From: Chitinophaga sancti
GTDB lineage: Bacteria; Bacteroidota; Bacteroidia; Chitinophagales; Chitinophagaceae
Direction: 5' to 3'
Length of the DNA: 64,000 bases
Assembly: GCF_034424315.1 (NCBI RefSeq)
Contig: NZ_CP139972.1
Location: forward strand, 3,100,001 to 3,164,000
Part shown: positions 46,561 through 54,305 of the stretch, one piece after another
How positions within the stretch are numbered: the stretch's first letter is position 1
How the letters are laid out: every line of letters begins with the position of its first letter
Made by a program: the position numbers and the translations under genes
The notes under the pieces: generated by a model
What the model saw: only the letters and a program-made list of their open reading frames with translations
What the model was told of the DNA's origin: nothing
Databases searched by the model: none

Positions 46561-46893
46561 TTAACGTTTCATTTTAAAGACAAGGAATTACTGTTACGCT
46601 ACTGCCTACGCAGCGCGTTTAATGAAAAGACAAGAAAATAGCTGTAGAATTCCTTAAGAGAATTCAGGCTTTATTTCATTGTTGTAAATGGGAAGGGATA
46701 AATGTTGTTGTTTGTCCAATAGCAGGTCCCAGTCCCCCTTTTTCTGTCCGTAAGTTCTAAGTTGAAAACATAATGTGTCAGTGTTGAACATTTCCGGGAA
46801 CGTTCCCGGAACGTGGAATAAAAATGATTTATGCCGCTAAATTATGTATTTTTTTGTTTTTCCTAACATTTTGTTTCATTTTTTTTCTTTTGC
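46561..46893. promoter_or_regulatory. Regulatory region of the maltose operon
   Basis: 333 bases between the 3' end of lacI and the start of susC. It contains the palindromic operator at 46792-46811. No exact TAnnTTTG element reads leftwards. The nearest is TATGTTTT (minus strand, 46765-46772), just inside the operator, so a repressor there would overlap or abut the -33 region. This is an inference. Confidence 0.55.
46792..46811. promoter_or_regulatory. Perfect 20-bp palindrome, probable LacI-family operator
   Basis: TTCCGGGAACGTTCCCGGAA reads the same on both strands and has the central CpG typical of LacI/GalR-family operators. It sits 232 bases before the susC ATG and 83 bases after the lacI stop. 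Confidence 0.75.
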
Positions 46894-47901
46894 TTACATT
46901 TTTGCAGATGAAAGACGTGGAATGAGCTTGGAACCCAATATGATATGATTGTTCTGAGGAGGGATTCCCTCCAGTACTTTGAACAACATTTCTGCAGCAT
47001 GTGTGCCCAGATCGTAGGCCGGTTGGGTAATTGTGGATAGCGCAGGATTGAGTAGAGAGGCAATTTCCAGGCTGGAAAAACTGACCACTTTCACATCCCC
47101 TGGAATATTGATACCCAGGTCGTGGCAAACGTAATAACTTGAAATAGCCAAACGCTCTACAGCAGTGAATAGCCCGTCAGGACGTTCATTTACCAGGAAA
47201 TCTGTCAGGATATGATAGTTCTTGTCATAATCATTGCTGCAATCCACCACCAGCTGCTCCTGGAAAGGGATACCTGCATCCTGCAGGGCATCTTTGTAAC
47301 CCTGCATACGGATATTACCGATGGACATACTTTTATTAATTACCAGGAAGGCGACCTTCCGGCAACCAGCTTCTATCAGGTGACGGGTAGCGGAGAAAGC
47401 ACTCGCATAGTCATCCGTAGTCACTTTAGGTACGTCTATATCATCGTACACCCTATCGAAAAATACAAGGGGAATCTGTTTGTTGCCCGTCGTCTTCAGG
47501 TAACGATGGTCATTGGCCTCTCCTGAGGCAGACATAATGATACCATCTACACGGCCATTGTACAGCTTTTCGACGAACATTACTTCTTTATCGTAGTCAT
47601 CATCGGTAAGGTAGATCAATGTATAATAATCTTTTTCCCTTGCTACACGTTCTATGCCATGGATGGCCTGGGAGAAGAAGTTATTGGCAATTTCCGGTAC
47701 AATGATGGCAATCGTATTGCTTCGCTTATCCCGCAAGTTACTGGCATGGTGGTTTGGCTGGTAGTTGAATTCCTTGGCCGCAGCCAGAATTCTTGCCTTA
47801 GTTTCCGGATTAATATCGCTGTTACCTCTAAATGCCCTTGAAACAGTAGACGTGGATAGGTTGAGCTTTTCTGCTAATCGTTTTATATCAACACGCTCCA
47901 T
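46894..47901 (-). CDS. LacI-family transcriptional regulator of the maltose locus
   Basis: 335 residues. The N-terminal helix-turn-helix and hinge are clear: VDIKRLAEKLNLSTSTVSRA, then INPETKARILAAAKEFNYQPNHHASNLR. The ligand-binding core (~60-335) is a periplasmic-binding-protein fold (TIAIIVPEIANNFFSQAI, RVDGIIMSAS, PLVFFDRVYDDIDVPKV, RPDGLFTAVERLAI, STITQPAYDLGTHAAEMLF). It is likely cytoplasmic and responsive to maltose or a related sugar, controlling the susC-to-MFS operon that follows on the same strand through the palindrome at 46792. Activation or repression cannot be decided from sequence. There is no SusR-type sensor in the window. Confidence 0.95.
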   Translation of the reverse strand: MERVDIKRLAEKLNLSTSTVSRAFRGNSDINPETKARILAAAKEFNYQPNHHASNLRDKRSNTIAIIVPEIANNFFSQAIHGIERVAREKDYYTLIYLTDDDYDKEVMFVEKLYNGRVDGIIMSASGEANDHRYLKTTGNKQIPLVFFDRVYDDIDVPKVTTDDYASAFSATRHLIEAGCRKVAFLVINKSMSIGNIRMQGYKDALQDAGIPFQEQLVVDCSNDYDKNYHILTDFLVNERPDGLFTAVERLAISSYYVCHDLGINIPGDVKVVSFSSLEIASLLNPALSTITQPAYDLGTHAAEMLFKVLEGIPPQNNHIILGSKLIPRLSSAKM

Positions 47902-48097
47902 AAACGGTGGTTTTTGAACCCAAGGGCAGCAAGGTAGAGAAAATAGTGGAATTCGAAAAACGCTTAATTATTATGCACCCAGGTAAAGATGATGCCGCAG
48001 CATAATATGAGGGATAAAACCCGAATGAGGGAAATCCAGATTAATTTCTTCCCGTCGCTCCTACTGACCACAATCATCCCCCCACCTAACCAATGTG

Positions 48098-48129
48098 TTT
48101 GCCCACCCCATTTCCACAACATACATTTG
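48098..48129 (+). promoter_or_regulatory. Bacteroidota-type promoter of nirK
   Basis: TTTG at 48098-48101 and TACATTTG at 48122-48129, 20 bases apart, match the -33 (TTTG) and -7 (TAnnTTTG) elements. Transcription should start near 48135, 60 bases before the chosen nirK ATG. Confidence 0.72.
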
Positions 48130-48137
48130 AATCGATC

Positions 48138-48163
48138 AATAAAAGACAAAAACGTCTTTTATT
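48138..48163. promoter_or_regulatory. Perfect 10-bp dyad over the nirK transcription start
   Basis: AATAAAAGAC (48138-48147) and GTCTTTTATT (48154-48163) are exact inverted repeats with a 6-base spacer. The dyad begins 8 bases after the -7 element, where a repressor would block initiation. It could alternatively form a 5' mRNA hairpin. Confidence 0.6.
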
Positions 48164-48197
48164 ATACAACCCGATAAGAAGCTCAAACACTTATACC

Positions 48198-49637
48198 ATG
48201 ACAAGACTCAAATCTCTAATCATTGCAATCCTCAGTGCATGCCTGCTGAACGCCTGTTCCAGCTCCACACCTGAACAAACTAAAACACCTTCCACGGATA
48301 TAAAAGTCGTTGGTGAAAGCATCGCTGAACTCACCTCTCCCCCACTGGTTCCTAAACCCGTTGGCAACAGGGAAGCGACCAAACTCATTGTGAACATGGA
48401 AATTGTAGAGAAAGAAGGTACTATGGCCGATGGTGTAAAATACCTTTACTGGACTTTCAACGGCACCGTGCCCGGTAGCTTTATCCGTACCCGTGTGGGC
48501 GACGAAGTGGAATTTCACCTGAAAAACCACCCTAACAATAAACTGCCACACAACATCGACCTCCATGCCGTAACCGGTACTGGTGGCGGTGCAGCCTCCT
48601 CCTTCGTAGCCCCCGGCCATGAAGTGACCTTCTCTTTCAAGGTACTGAACCCTGGCCTTTTCGTATACCATTGTGCGACAGCTCCCGTTGCCATGCACAT
48701 TGCCAATGGTATGTATGGCCTGATCCTCGTAGAACCTGAAGGAGGCCTACCTCCCGTTGATAAAGAATATTATATCATGCAGGGCGACTTCTATACTAAA
48801 GGTAAAAACGGCGATCCCGGTCTGCAACCTTTCGATATGCAGAAAGCCATCGACGAACGCCCTGACTACGTGGTTTTCAACGGCCGTGTAGGTTCCCTCA
48901 CCGGCGATCATTCACTGAAGGCAAAAGTTGGTGAAACCGTACGCCTCTTCGTTGGTAATGGTGGACCTAACATGGTGTCTTCCTTCCACGTGATCGGCGA
49001 GATCTTCGACCATGTAAATGTAGAAGGTGGTGACCTCGTTAATCACAACGTACAAACCACTTTAATTCCTGCCGGTGGCGCATCTATCGTAGACTTCAAG
49101 TGCGAAGTACCCGGTACCTTCGTAATCGTAGACCACTCCATTACACGTACCTTCAACAAAGGTTCCCTGGGTATGCTCACTGTTACCGGCGATGAGAATA
49201 AACAAATCTATTCCGGCAAACAAACAGAAGGTATCTATCAACCTGAAGGCAGTACAATTCAGAATATGCCCGGTGAAAAAGCACCTGATGCTCCCAAAGC
49301 AGCCTCTTACGACGAGAGAGTAGCCCTGGGTAAATCTGTCTTTGCTAAAACATGCCTGGCCTGCCACCAGGAAAATGGTCAGGGTATTCCAAACGCTTTC
49401 CCTCCACTCGCAAAATCTGATTTCCTGAATGCCGATGTAAACAGGGCAATTGGTGTTGTGCTGCATGGCAAGACTGGTGAAGTCGTAGTGAATGGTGCGA
49501 AATTCAATGGCGTAATGCCCGCCCAGGTGCTGAGTGATGAAGAAATTGCCAATGTGCTGACCTTCGTTTACTCCAGCTGGGGCAATAAGAAACAGGAAAT
49601 TAAACCAGCAATGGTAGCTGCTCAAAGAGGTAAATAA
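48198..49637 (+). CDS. nirK: Copper-containing nitrite reductase with C-terminal cytochrome c domain, lipoprotein
   Basis: 479 residues from the ATG at 48198. An open frame reaches back to 48093, but that region holds the promoter, and [23 protein letters not shown] is a clean lipoprotein signal. Two cupredoxin domains (~60-345) show LPHNIDLHA (copper His and the catalytic Asp), [21 protein letters not shown] (type 1 copper Cys, His, Met), [11 protein letters not shown] (catalytic His) and [15 protein letters not shown] (type 2 copper His). After a linker, a class I cytochrome c domain (~395-470) has CLACH and a distal Met in FNGVMPAQ. The enzyme reduces nitrite to nitric oxide; the fused haem domain probably feeds it electrons. 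nirV starts on the last base of its stop codon. Confidence 0.96.
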   Translation: MTRLKSLIIAILSACLLNACSSSTPEQTKTPSTDIKVVGESIAELTSPPLVPKPVGNREATKLIVNMEIVEKEGTMADGVKYLYWTFNGTVPGSFIRTRVGDEVEFHLKNHPNNKLPHNIDLHAVTGTGGGAASSFVAPGHEVTFSFKVLNPGLFVYHCATAPVAMHIANGMYGLILVEPEGGLPPVDKEYYIMQGDFYTKGKNGDPGLQPFDMQKAIDERPDYVVFNGRVGSLTGDHSLKAKVGETVRLFVGNGGPNMVSSFHVIGEIFDHVNVEGGDLVNHNVQTTLIPAGGASIVDFKCEVPGTFVIVDHSITRTFNKGSLGMLTVTGDENKQIYSGKQTEGIYQPEGSTIQNMPGEKAPDAPKAASYDERVALGKSVFAKTCLACHQENGQGIPNAFPPLAKSDFLNADVNRAIGVVLHGKTGEVVVNGAKFNGVMPAQVLSDEEIANVLTFVYSSWGNKKQEIKPAMVAAQRGK

Positions 49638-50458
49638 TGAAAACGATCCTCCTTTTTACTACCGGCATCTGCTTCGCCGTATCCTGCACCCGCGTTCCGG
49701 CACAGGAAGAAGGAACGACGCCTCTCGCTCAGATAGCACTGGCTCCTGTAGCTGATACCGTAAAGATGGCGGAAGTGAAAAGCGGCGTTTATACACCTTT
49801 CTTTGGTAAAAAAGATACGACGATATTGGTACGGGGATTCATGATGGACGTGGTTCCCGTTACCAATCGCCGTTTCCTGGAATTTGTGAAACATAATCCG
49901 CAATGGCGGCGCTCACAGGTAAAACACATCTATGCAGAAGCAAATTACCTGGTGAACTGGGCAAACGATACCACACTTTCCCCCGCTATGGATCCTGAAG
50001 CACCCGTTACAAACATCTCCTGGTTTGCCGCCAAAGCCTACTGCGATGCCGCAGGCAAATCACTGCCCACTGTAGACCAGTGGGAATACGCCGCCATGGC
50101 CGATAAAACATCAGCCGATGCACGAAACAAAACAACTTATAATAAAGACATTCTTAGCTGGTACGAAAAACCCAATACTGCCGGTAACCGTGTGCATCAG
50201 ACACCTGAAAATGTATGGGGAATAGCAGACCTGCATGGACTGGTGTGGGAATGGACTGCTGATTTTAATGAAGTGATGTTATCAGGCGAGTCCAGGAAAG
50301 ATGTGTCAAACGATGCAGCGAAATTCTGTGGTAGTGGCTCCGTGGGCGCCACCGACCTGATGAACTATGCTGCCTTTATGCGATATGCTTTTCGTGGAAG
50401 CCTGAAAGCGAATTACTGCGTACAGAATCAGGGATTCAGAGCTGTTAAAAACCTGTAA
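49637..50458 (+). CDS. nirV: NirV, formylglycine-generating-enzyme-like lipoprotein
   Basis: 273 residues. Signal [23 protein letters not shown] with a lipobox Cys. The rest is an FGE/SUMF1-type sulfatase-modifying-factor domain: MAEVKSGVYTPFFG, FMMDVVPVTNRRFLEFV, PVTNISWFAAKAYCDAAGKSLPTVDQWEYAA (in part), NVWGIADLHGLVWEWTADF, and RYAFRGSLKANYCVQNQGFRAVKNL. NirV proteins are regularly encoded next to nirK in denitrifiers; their exact role, perhaps in maturation or assembly, is not settled. The start overlaps the nirK stop by one base (TAATG). Confidence 0.93.
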   Translation: MKTILLFTTGICFAVSCTRVPAQEEGTTPLAQIALAPVADTVKMAEVKSGVYTPFFGKKDTTILVRGFMMDVVPVTNRRFLEFVKHNPQWRRSQVKHIYAEANYLVNWANDTTLSPAMDPEAPVTNISWFAAKAYCDAAGKSLPTVDQWEYAAMADKTSADARNKTTYNKDILSWYEKPNTAGNRVHQTPENVWGIADLHGLVWEWTADFNEVMLSGESRKDVSNDAAKFCGSGSVGATDLMNYAAFMRYAFRGSLKANYCVQNQGFRAVKNL

Positions 50459-50460
50459 TT

Positions 50461-51015
50461 ATGAAAAGGATGATCTGCTTACTGTTTGCATTTTGCATGG
50501 CATGTAAGCAACCTCAAACTAAAATCTCAGATAAATCGATCTTTAATCTGACTTCCACCTGGCATACAGAAGAAGGGAAATCCATTCAGCTAAAAGACCT
50601 GAAAGGAAAAGTGCTGGTGATGGTCATGATCTATACATCCTGCAAGGTGGCCTGCCCCCGCTTAGTTGCTGATATGCAGGACATTCGCAAAAAGGTGGGC
50701 AGCAACGATAAAGTACAATATGTACTCGTAAGCATCGATCCTGAAACCGATACGCCTCAAAGGCTAAAAGCATTTGCAATTTCAAAAGAGATGGATGGCG
50801 ATGAATGGACCTTTCTGCAGGGCAACCCGGAAACAGTTCGTGAATTCGCTAATGTGTTGTCAGTTAAATACAAAGAGATTTCTCCGATGGATTTCTCTCA
50901 TTCAAATATTATCAGCGTCTTCAGCTCCGGAGGTGACCTGTTACATCAACAGGAAGGCCTGGGTGTCAATAACAAGGAGACAATTGCTGCGATCTTACAG
51001 GCAGCCAACCATTAA
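50461..51015 (+). CDS. SCO1/SenC-family copper chaperone/thioredoxin-like lipoprotein
   Basis: 184 residues. Probable lipoprotein signal MKRMICLLFAFCMAC|KQPQ. The thioredoxin fold carries the copper motif TSCKVACPRL (CxxxC, spaced C-K-V-A-C) and the distal copper-ligand His in DFSHSNII; VQYVLVSIDPETDTPQRLKAF is typical of the family. SCO proteins deliver copper to the CuA site of oxidases. Beside nirK-nirV it may supply copper to the nitrite reductase. It starts two bases after the nirV stop, so it is in the same operon. No clear terminator follows; the weak TACCCG/CGGGTA stem near 51046-51066 lacks a T-run. Confidence 0.93.
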   Translation: MKRMICLLFAFCMACKQPQTKISDKSIFNLTSTWHTEEGKSIQLKDLKGKVLVMVMIYTSCKVACPRLVADMQDIRKKVGSNDKVQYVLVSIDPETDTPQRLKAFAISKEMDGDEWTFLQGNPETVREFANVLSVKYKEISPMDFSHSNIISVFSSGGDLLHQQEGLGVNNKETIAAILQAANH

Positions 51016-51240
51016 CCGAAGAGGTTGTATCACAAGTAAAATTACCCGGATGTAATTCGGGTAGCTGATGGCAGGATTTTTCTCAATGCCTTCATATTAC
51101 TTTTGATATAACCTCCTTCTTTTTATTAAGGATATTAGTCTTTTAATTTATATTTATTTGTAAATTGAGCCTCTATATAGCGAATTATTAAGGGACAATT
51201 AATTATTGTTAACACTAACCCGAACTATAAATACCCAATT

Positions 51241-51816
51241 ATGGCTATCAATTTACAGAAAGGACAACGGATTAACATAGGATTAAACAAGATCACTATC
51301 GGTTTAGGTTGGGACCCAAATGACGGAACCGGATATGCTTTCGACCTCGATGCCTCTGCATTTATGTTGGATGACAAACGCCTGATTCCAACCGAAGGTT
51401 TCTTCGTGTTTTATGGTAACCCTGATTCGGAAGACACTGCCTTACACCACTCGGGCGATGACCCTACCGGCGGCAACAGCGATGGCGGTGATGATGAAAG
51501 TATCAGGGTAGACCTCTCCTTAGTTGATAACCGGGTTCAGGAAATTCTGTTTGTTGTGACCATTCACGAAGCCCAGCAGCGTAGACAAACCTTTGGCCAG
51601 GTGCGCAACTCCTACATCCGCATTGTCGATGATGCAAACGGTCAGGAAATAGCCAAGTACGAATTAGGAGAAGACTTCTCCATCGAAACAGCTGTGGAAT
51701 TCGGACGCTTGTACAAGCGGAATGATCAGTGGAAATTTGAAGCATCCGGCATTGGCTACAGGGAAGACCTCGCTTTCTTCCTCTCCCGGCATTTCAAGGG
51801 ACAAATTATTAAATAA
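51241..51816 (+). CDS. terD: TerD-family protein
   Basis: 191 residues. Opens MAINLQKGQRINIGLNKITIGLGWDPN, with the TerD calcium-site pattern (GLGWDPNDGTGYAFDLDASAFML; GDDPTGGNSDGGDDESIRVDLSLV). TerD domains are cytosolic Ca-binding beta sandwiches found in stress clusters historically called tellurite resistance. First gene of a plus-strand operon of six or more genes; the next TerD gene starts 5 bases downstream. About 225 non-coding bases precede it with no exact -7 element. The N-terminal Lys-Gly-Gln motif is shared with the second copy, showing duplication. Confidence 0.95.
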   Translation: MAINLQKGQRINIGLNKITIGLGWDPNDGTGYAFDLDASAFMLDDKRLIPTEGFFVFYGNPDSEDTALHHSGDDPTGGNSDGGDDESIRVDLSLVDNRVQEILFVVTIHEAQQRRQTFGQVRNSYIRIVDDANGQEIAKYELGEDFSIETAVEFGRLYKRNDQWKFEASGIGYREDLAFFLSRHFKGQIIK

Positions 51817-51821
51817 TCCAT

Positions 51822-52493
51822 ATGGCTATCAACCTACAAAAAGGTCAAACCATTGACCTTAGAAAAAATGATCGTGGAGATGCGATACACGATCTTTCTA
51901 CTGTAACGATTGGATTGGGATGGGATGTAAAAAAACAGGAAAGCGGCTTCTTCGGCAAGCTTTTCGGCAGCAGCCAGGATGCAGAATATGACCTGGATGC
52001 CATTGCCTTTCTCCTGGATGCAAATGGTAAAGTGGCGAACTTAGGGAAAACCATGCGTACCAATGATGGCAGAAATGTTGGACTCCATGAAGGTGACGTT
52101 ATCTTCTTCAACTCCATGCGTCATCCCTCAGGTCACATCTGGCTCACGGGCGATAACCGGACCGGTGCCGGCGATGGCGATGATGAACAGATCATCGTAA
52201 AGCTCAACGCTCTCGATCAGCGGTATCAGCGCATCGTATTCGTGGTGTCTATCTACCAGGGGCAACGCAATAACCAGCACTTCGGCCTGATCGAAAATGC
52301 ATTCATCAGGGCAGTAGACACCAATGGTAAAGAAATCACCAAATACAGTCTCTCCGGCGATGCATCGCTGAATGGCATGTGCTCTATGGTCTTTGCCGAG
52401 GTATACCGGAAAGATGATAGCTGGAAATTCAGAGCCCTCGGCGAACCTTATCAAACTGATAGCTTTGTTGAAGTCCTGAAAAAATACATGTAA
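51822..52493 (+). CDS. TerD-family protein, second diverged copy
   Basis: 223 residues, about 30 longer than its neighbour. It begins with nearly the same MAINLQKGQ but has an insertion near residues 35-55 (KKQESGFFGKLFGSSQDAEY) before YDLDAIAFLLD, and a longer loop around MRTNDGRNVGLHEGDVIFF. The Asp-rich segment DNRTGAGDGDDEQIIVKL matches the calcium-binding loop. It ends LKKYM. It probably works with the first TerD as part of a membrane-associated or scaffold complex, as proposed for Ter systems. A fragment of a VWA gene begins three bases after its stop. Confidence 0.95.
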   Translation: MAINLQKGQTIDLRKNDRGDAIHDLSTVTIGLGWDVKKQESGFFGKLFGSSQDAEYDLDAIAFLLDANGKVANLGKTMRTNDGRNVGLHEGDVIFFNSMRHPSGHIWLTGDNRTGAGDGDDEQIIVKLNALDQRYQRIVFVVSIYQGQRNNQHFGLIENAFIRAVDTNGKEITKYSLSGDASLNGMCSMVFAEVYRKDDSWKFRALGEPYQTDSFVEVLKKYM

Positions 52494-52496
52494 ACC

Positions 52497-52580
52497 ATGA
52501 CACGTTTACCCGTGTATTTACTGATAGATACCTCCGGATCTATACTCACTCTTATGTCCGGACCGAATATTGTAACCTGA
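52497..52580 (+). pseudogene. 27-codon remnant of a TerY-like VWA gene
   Basis: ATG at 52497 to TGA at 52580. The first 16 residues, MTRLPVYLLIDTSGSI, repeat the start of the next gene (MRRLPVYLLLDTSGSM) including the DxSGS metal motif; then the similarity stops and the frame ends after LTLMSGPNIVT. The most economical reading is a third VWA paralogue that lost its body by internal deletion. An active short peptide is possible but less likely. Confidence 0.75.
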
Positions 52581-52598
52581 AAATTAGTTGAATCGACT

Positions 52599-53234
52599 AT
52601 GAGAAGACTACCCGTTTATCTGCTGCTGGATACATCCGGATCTATGAACGGTGAACCCATACAGGCATTGAACAATGCACTGAGTGGAATGATCGCAAAC
52701 CTGCGCTCAGATCCATTAGCTATGGAAACCCTTTGGATCAGTATTATCACCTTCGATAAAGAAGTAAAAGAAATATTGCCACTCACAGATCTTCCCTCCT
52801 ACAATGTGCGGGAAATCACCTGCCCGGAGAGCGGCCCTACGCATACAGGACAAGCCCTTAAGTTTGTCTACGAAAAAGTAAAGCAGGAACTGCGCAAAGC
52901 CACGGATACACAGAAAGGCGACTGGCGCCCCCTGCTCTTTATATTTACTGACGGTAATCCAAATGACCTGTACCTGTACCAGGAAATGATTCCACTTATA
53001 AAATCACTGAACTTCGCATCTATCGTAGGTTGCGCAGCAGGCAGGTTATCAAATGACGAGTTCCTGAAAGAACTCTGTGATGTAACCGTTCACCTGGATG
53101 TTGCAGATAGCACTACCCTGAAAAGCTTCTTTAAATGGGTATCAGAAACCATTGAGCAGGGCAACAAAAGCATGGGCACCACAGATACAATTGATCTGCC
53201 GCCCCCGCCTGACGAGATTCATTTTGTTATTTAA
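52599..53234 (+). CDS. TerY-like VWA-domain protein
   Basis: 211 residues, essentially one von Willebrand factor A domain. Complete metal-ion-dependent adhesion site: DTSGSM (residues 11-16), a Thr in SGPTHTGQAL (~79), and Asp in IFTDGNPND (~118). The N-terminus MRRLPVYLLLDTSGSMNGEP is typical of TerY proteins of Ter and phosphorylation clusters. Soluble, cytosolic. A Pro-rich tail (DLPPPPDE) follows the domain. It lies 18 bases after the decayed VWA fragment and 9 bases before the longer VWA gene. The role is probably as a metal-bridged scaffold for the kinase and phosphatase; that is inference from gene context. Confidence 0.93.
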   Translation: MRRLPVYLLLDTSGSMNGEPIQALNNALSGMIANLRSDPLAMETLWISIITFDKEVKEILPLTDLPSYNVREITCPESGPTHTGQALKFVYEKVKQELRKATDTQKGDWRPLLFIFTDGNPNDLYLYQEMIPLIKSLNFASIVGCAAGRLSNDEFLKELCDVTVHLDVADSTTLKSFFKWVSETIEQGNKSMGTTDTIDLPPPPDEIHFVI

Positions 53235-53243
53235 ACTGATTGT

Positions 53244-54302
53244 ATGCGAAGACTACCTATATACTTCCTGATTGACGTTTCTGAGTCAATGGTAGGAGAA
53301 CCTATTTCACAGGTGGAAGAAGGAATTTCCACCATTATCCAGGCATTAAAAACTGATCCTACTGCTATTGAAACAGTTTGGATCTCTATTATAGCATTTG
53401 CCGGTAAAGCAAAAACTATCCTGCCCCTGCAGGATATCATCAGTTTCTACCCGCCTAAATATCCTATTGGTAGCGGCACATCGCTCAGCAATGGTCTGCA
53501 GCACCTGATGAAGGAACTGGATAGTAACGTCAGGAAAACGACCCCAACTTCCAAAGGTGACTGGAAACCGATCATCTTCTTATTTACAGATGGTGTACCG
53601 ACTGACAATACAGATGCTGTGATCACTGAATGGAAACAGCGATGGCAACGCTCCGTCAACCTCGTTGCTGTATCCTTTGGCAGTGAAGCGAATGCCGGTG
53701 TCTTAGCACAACTCACAGAGCATGTATTGTTCTTCAAAAATGCCAACATCGATTCTTACAAATACTTCTTTAAATGGGTAACGGCTTCTATTACTACCAG
53801 TAGCGTGAATATTGAAAGTAATGGTTCCGGCCTGGAACTGGAAAAACTCGATAATGACTGGCTGTCTAAAATAGACATTTCCAAGAGCGCCCCTGTTGCG
53901 CAGCTGGTGGATGATAACTATGTAGTTTTACTCGCAAGGTGCCAGCAATCCAGCCGCCATTACCTTATCAAATACCGGAAGAGTATTGGCAATAATATCT
54001 GGGGAGGCATGAACCTCGAAACCCGTTCCTATTTGCAGGTAGGGGCCTTTCCATTAAAGGATGATTATTTTGAATTGTCTGATGCCGCCGCAGGGAACCA
54101 TAAAATCAATACGGCTGAATTAGTAGGTGCTCCTACCTGCCCTTGTTGCAGTAACCAGTTTGCACTGGCACAATGTAGCTGTGGAAATATCCATTGTATC
54201 GGGTATGAAGAAATGAATACCTGTCCGTGGTGCGGCAAAACATCCAGGTACATTGTGGTCGAAGAAGGCGGTGGATTTGATGTAAACCGTACACAGGGCT
54301 AG
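53244..54302 (+). CDS. TerY-like VWA protein with C-terminal zinc-ribbon domain (TerY-C)
   Basis: 352 residues. VWA domain ~1-190 starting MRRLPIYFLIDVSESMVGEP. The metal site is DVSES rather than DxSGS (Gly replaced by Glu), with Thr in GSGTSLSNGL and Asp in FTDGVPTD. A middle segment (~200-285) has beta strands (YVVLLARCQQSSRHYLIKYR). The tail (~290-352) is a treble set of Cys/His: CPCCSNQF, CSCGNIHC, CPWCG, as in the TerY-C metal-binding domain. This is the VWA partner of the TerY-phosphorylation triad. It lies 3 bases before the phosphatase gene. Confidence 0.94.
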   Translation: MRRLPIYFLIDVSESMVGEPISQVEEGISTIIQALKTDPTAIETVWISIIAFAGKAKTILPLQDIISFYPPKYPIGSGTSLSNGLQHLMKELDSNVRKTTPTSKGDWKPIIFLFTDGVPTDNTDAVITEWKQRWQRSVNLVAVSFGSEANAGVLAQLTEHVLFFKNANIDSYKYFFKWVTASITTSSVNIESNGSGLELEKLDNDWLSKIDISKSAPVAQLVDDNYVVLLARCQQSSRHYLIKYRKSIGNNIWGGMNLETRSYLQVGAFPLKDDYFELSDAAAGNHKINTAELVGAPTCPCCSNQFALAQCSCGNIHCIGYEEMNTCPWCGKTSRYIVVEEGGGFDVNRTQG

Positions 54303-54305
54303 CTT

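Larger units (their letters stand above)
47902..48197. other. Divergent intergenic region between lacI and nirK
   Basis: Nearly 300 bases. The right third holds the nirK promoter and a dyad (see those entries). The left part should hold the lacI promoter, but only a partial TACCTTG (minus strand, near 47930) is visible. Confidence 0.6.

Noticed and set aside
46647..46665. GAATTC...GAATTC near-palindrome in the susC leader
   Set aside because: Each half is itself a 6-base palindrome and the centre does not match; likely chance.
48093..48197. Upstream extension of nirK to 48093
   Set aside because: It would start before the predicted -7 element and bury the lipoprotein signal inside the chain.
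51195..51209. AT-rich dyad ACAAT...ATTGT before terD
   Set aside because: Only 5-bp arms in AT-rich DNA; expected by chance.
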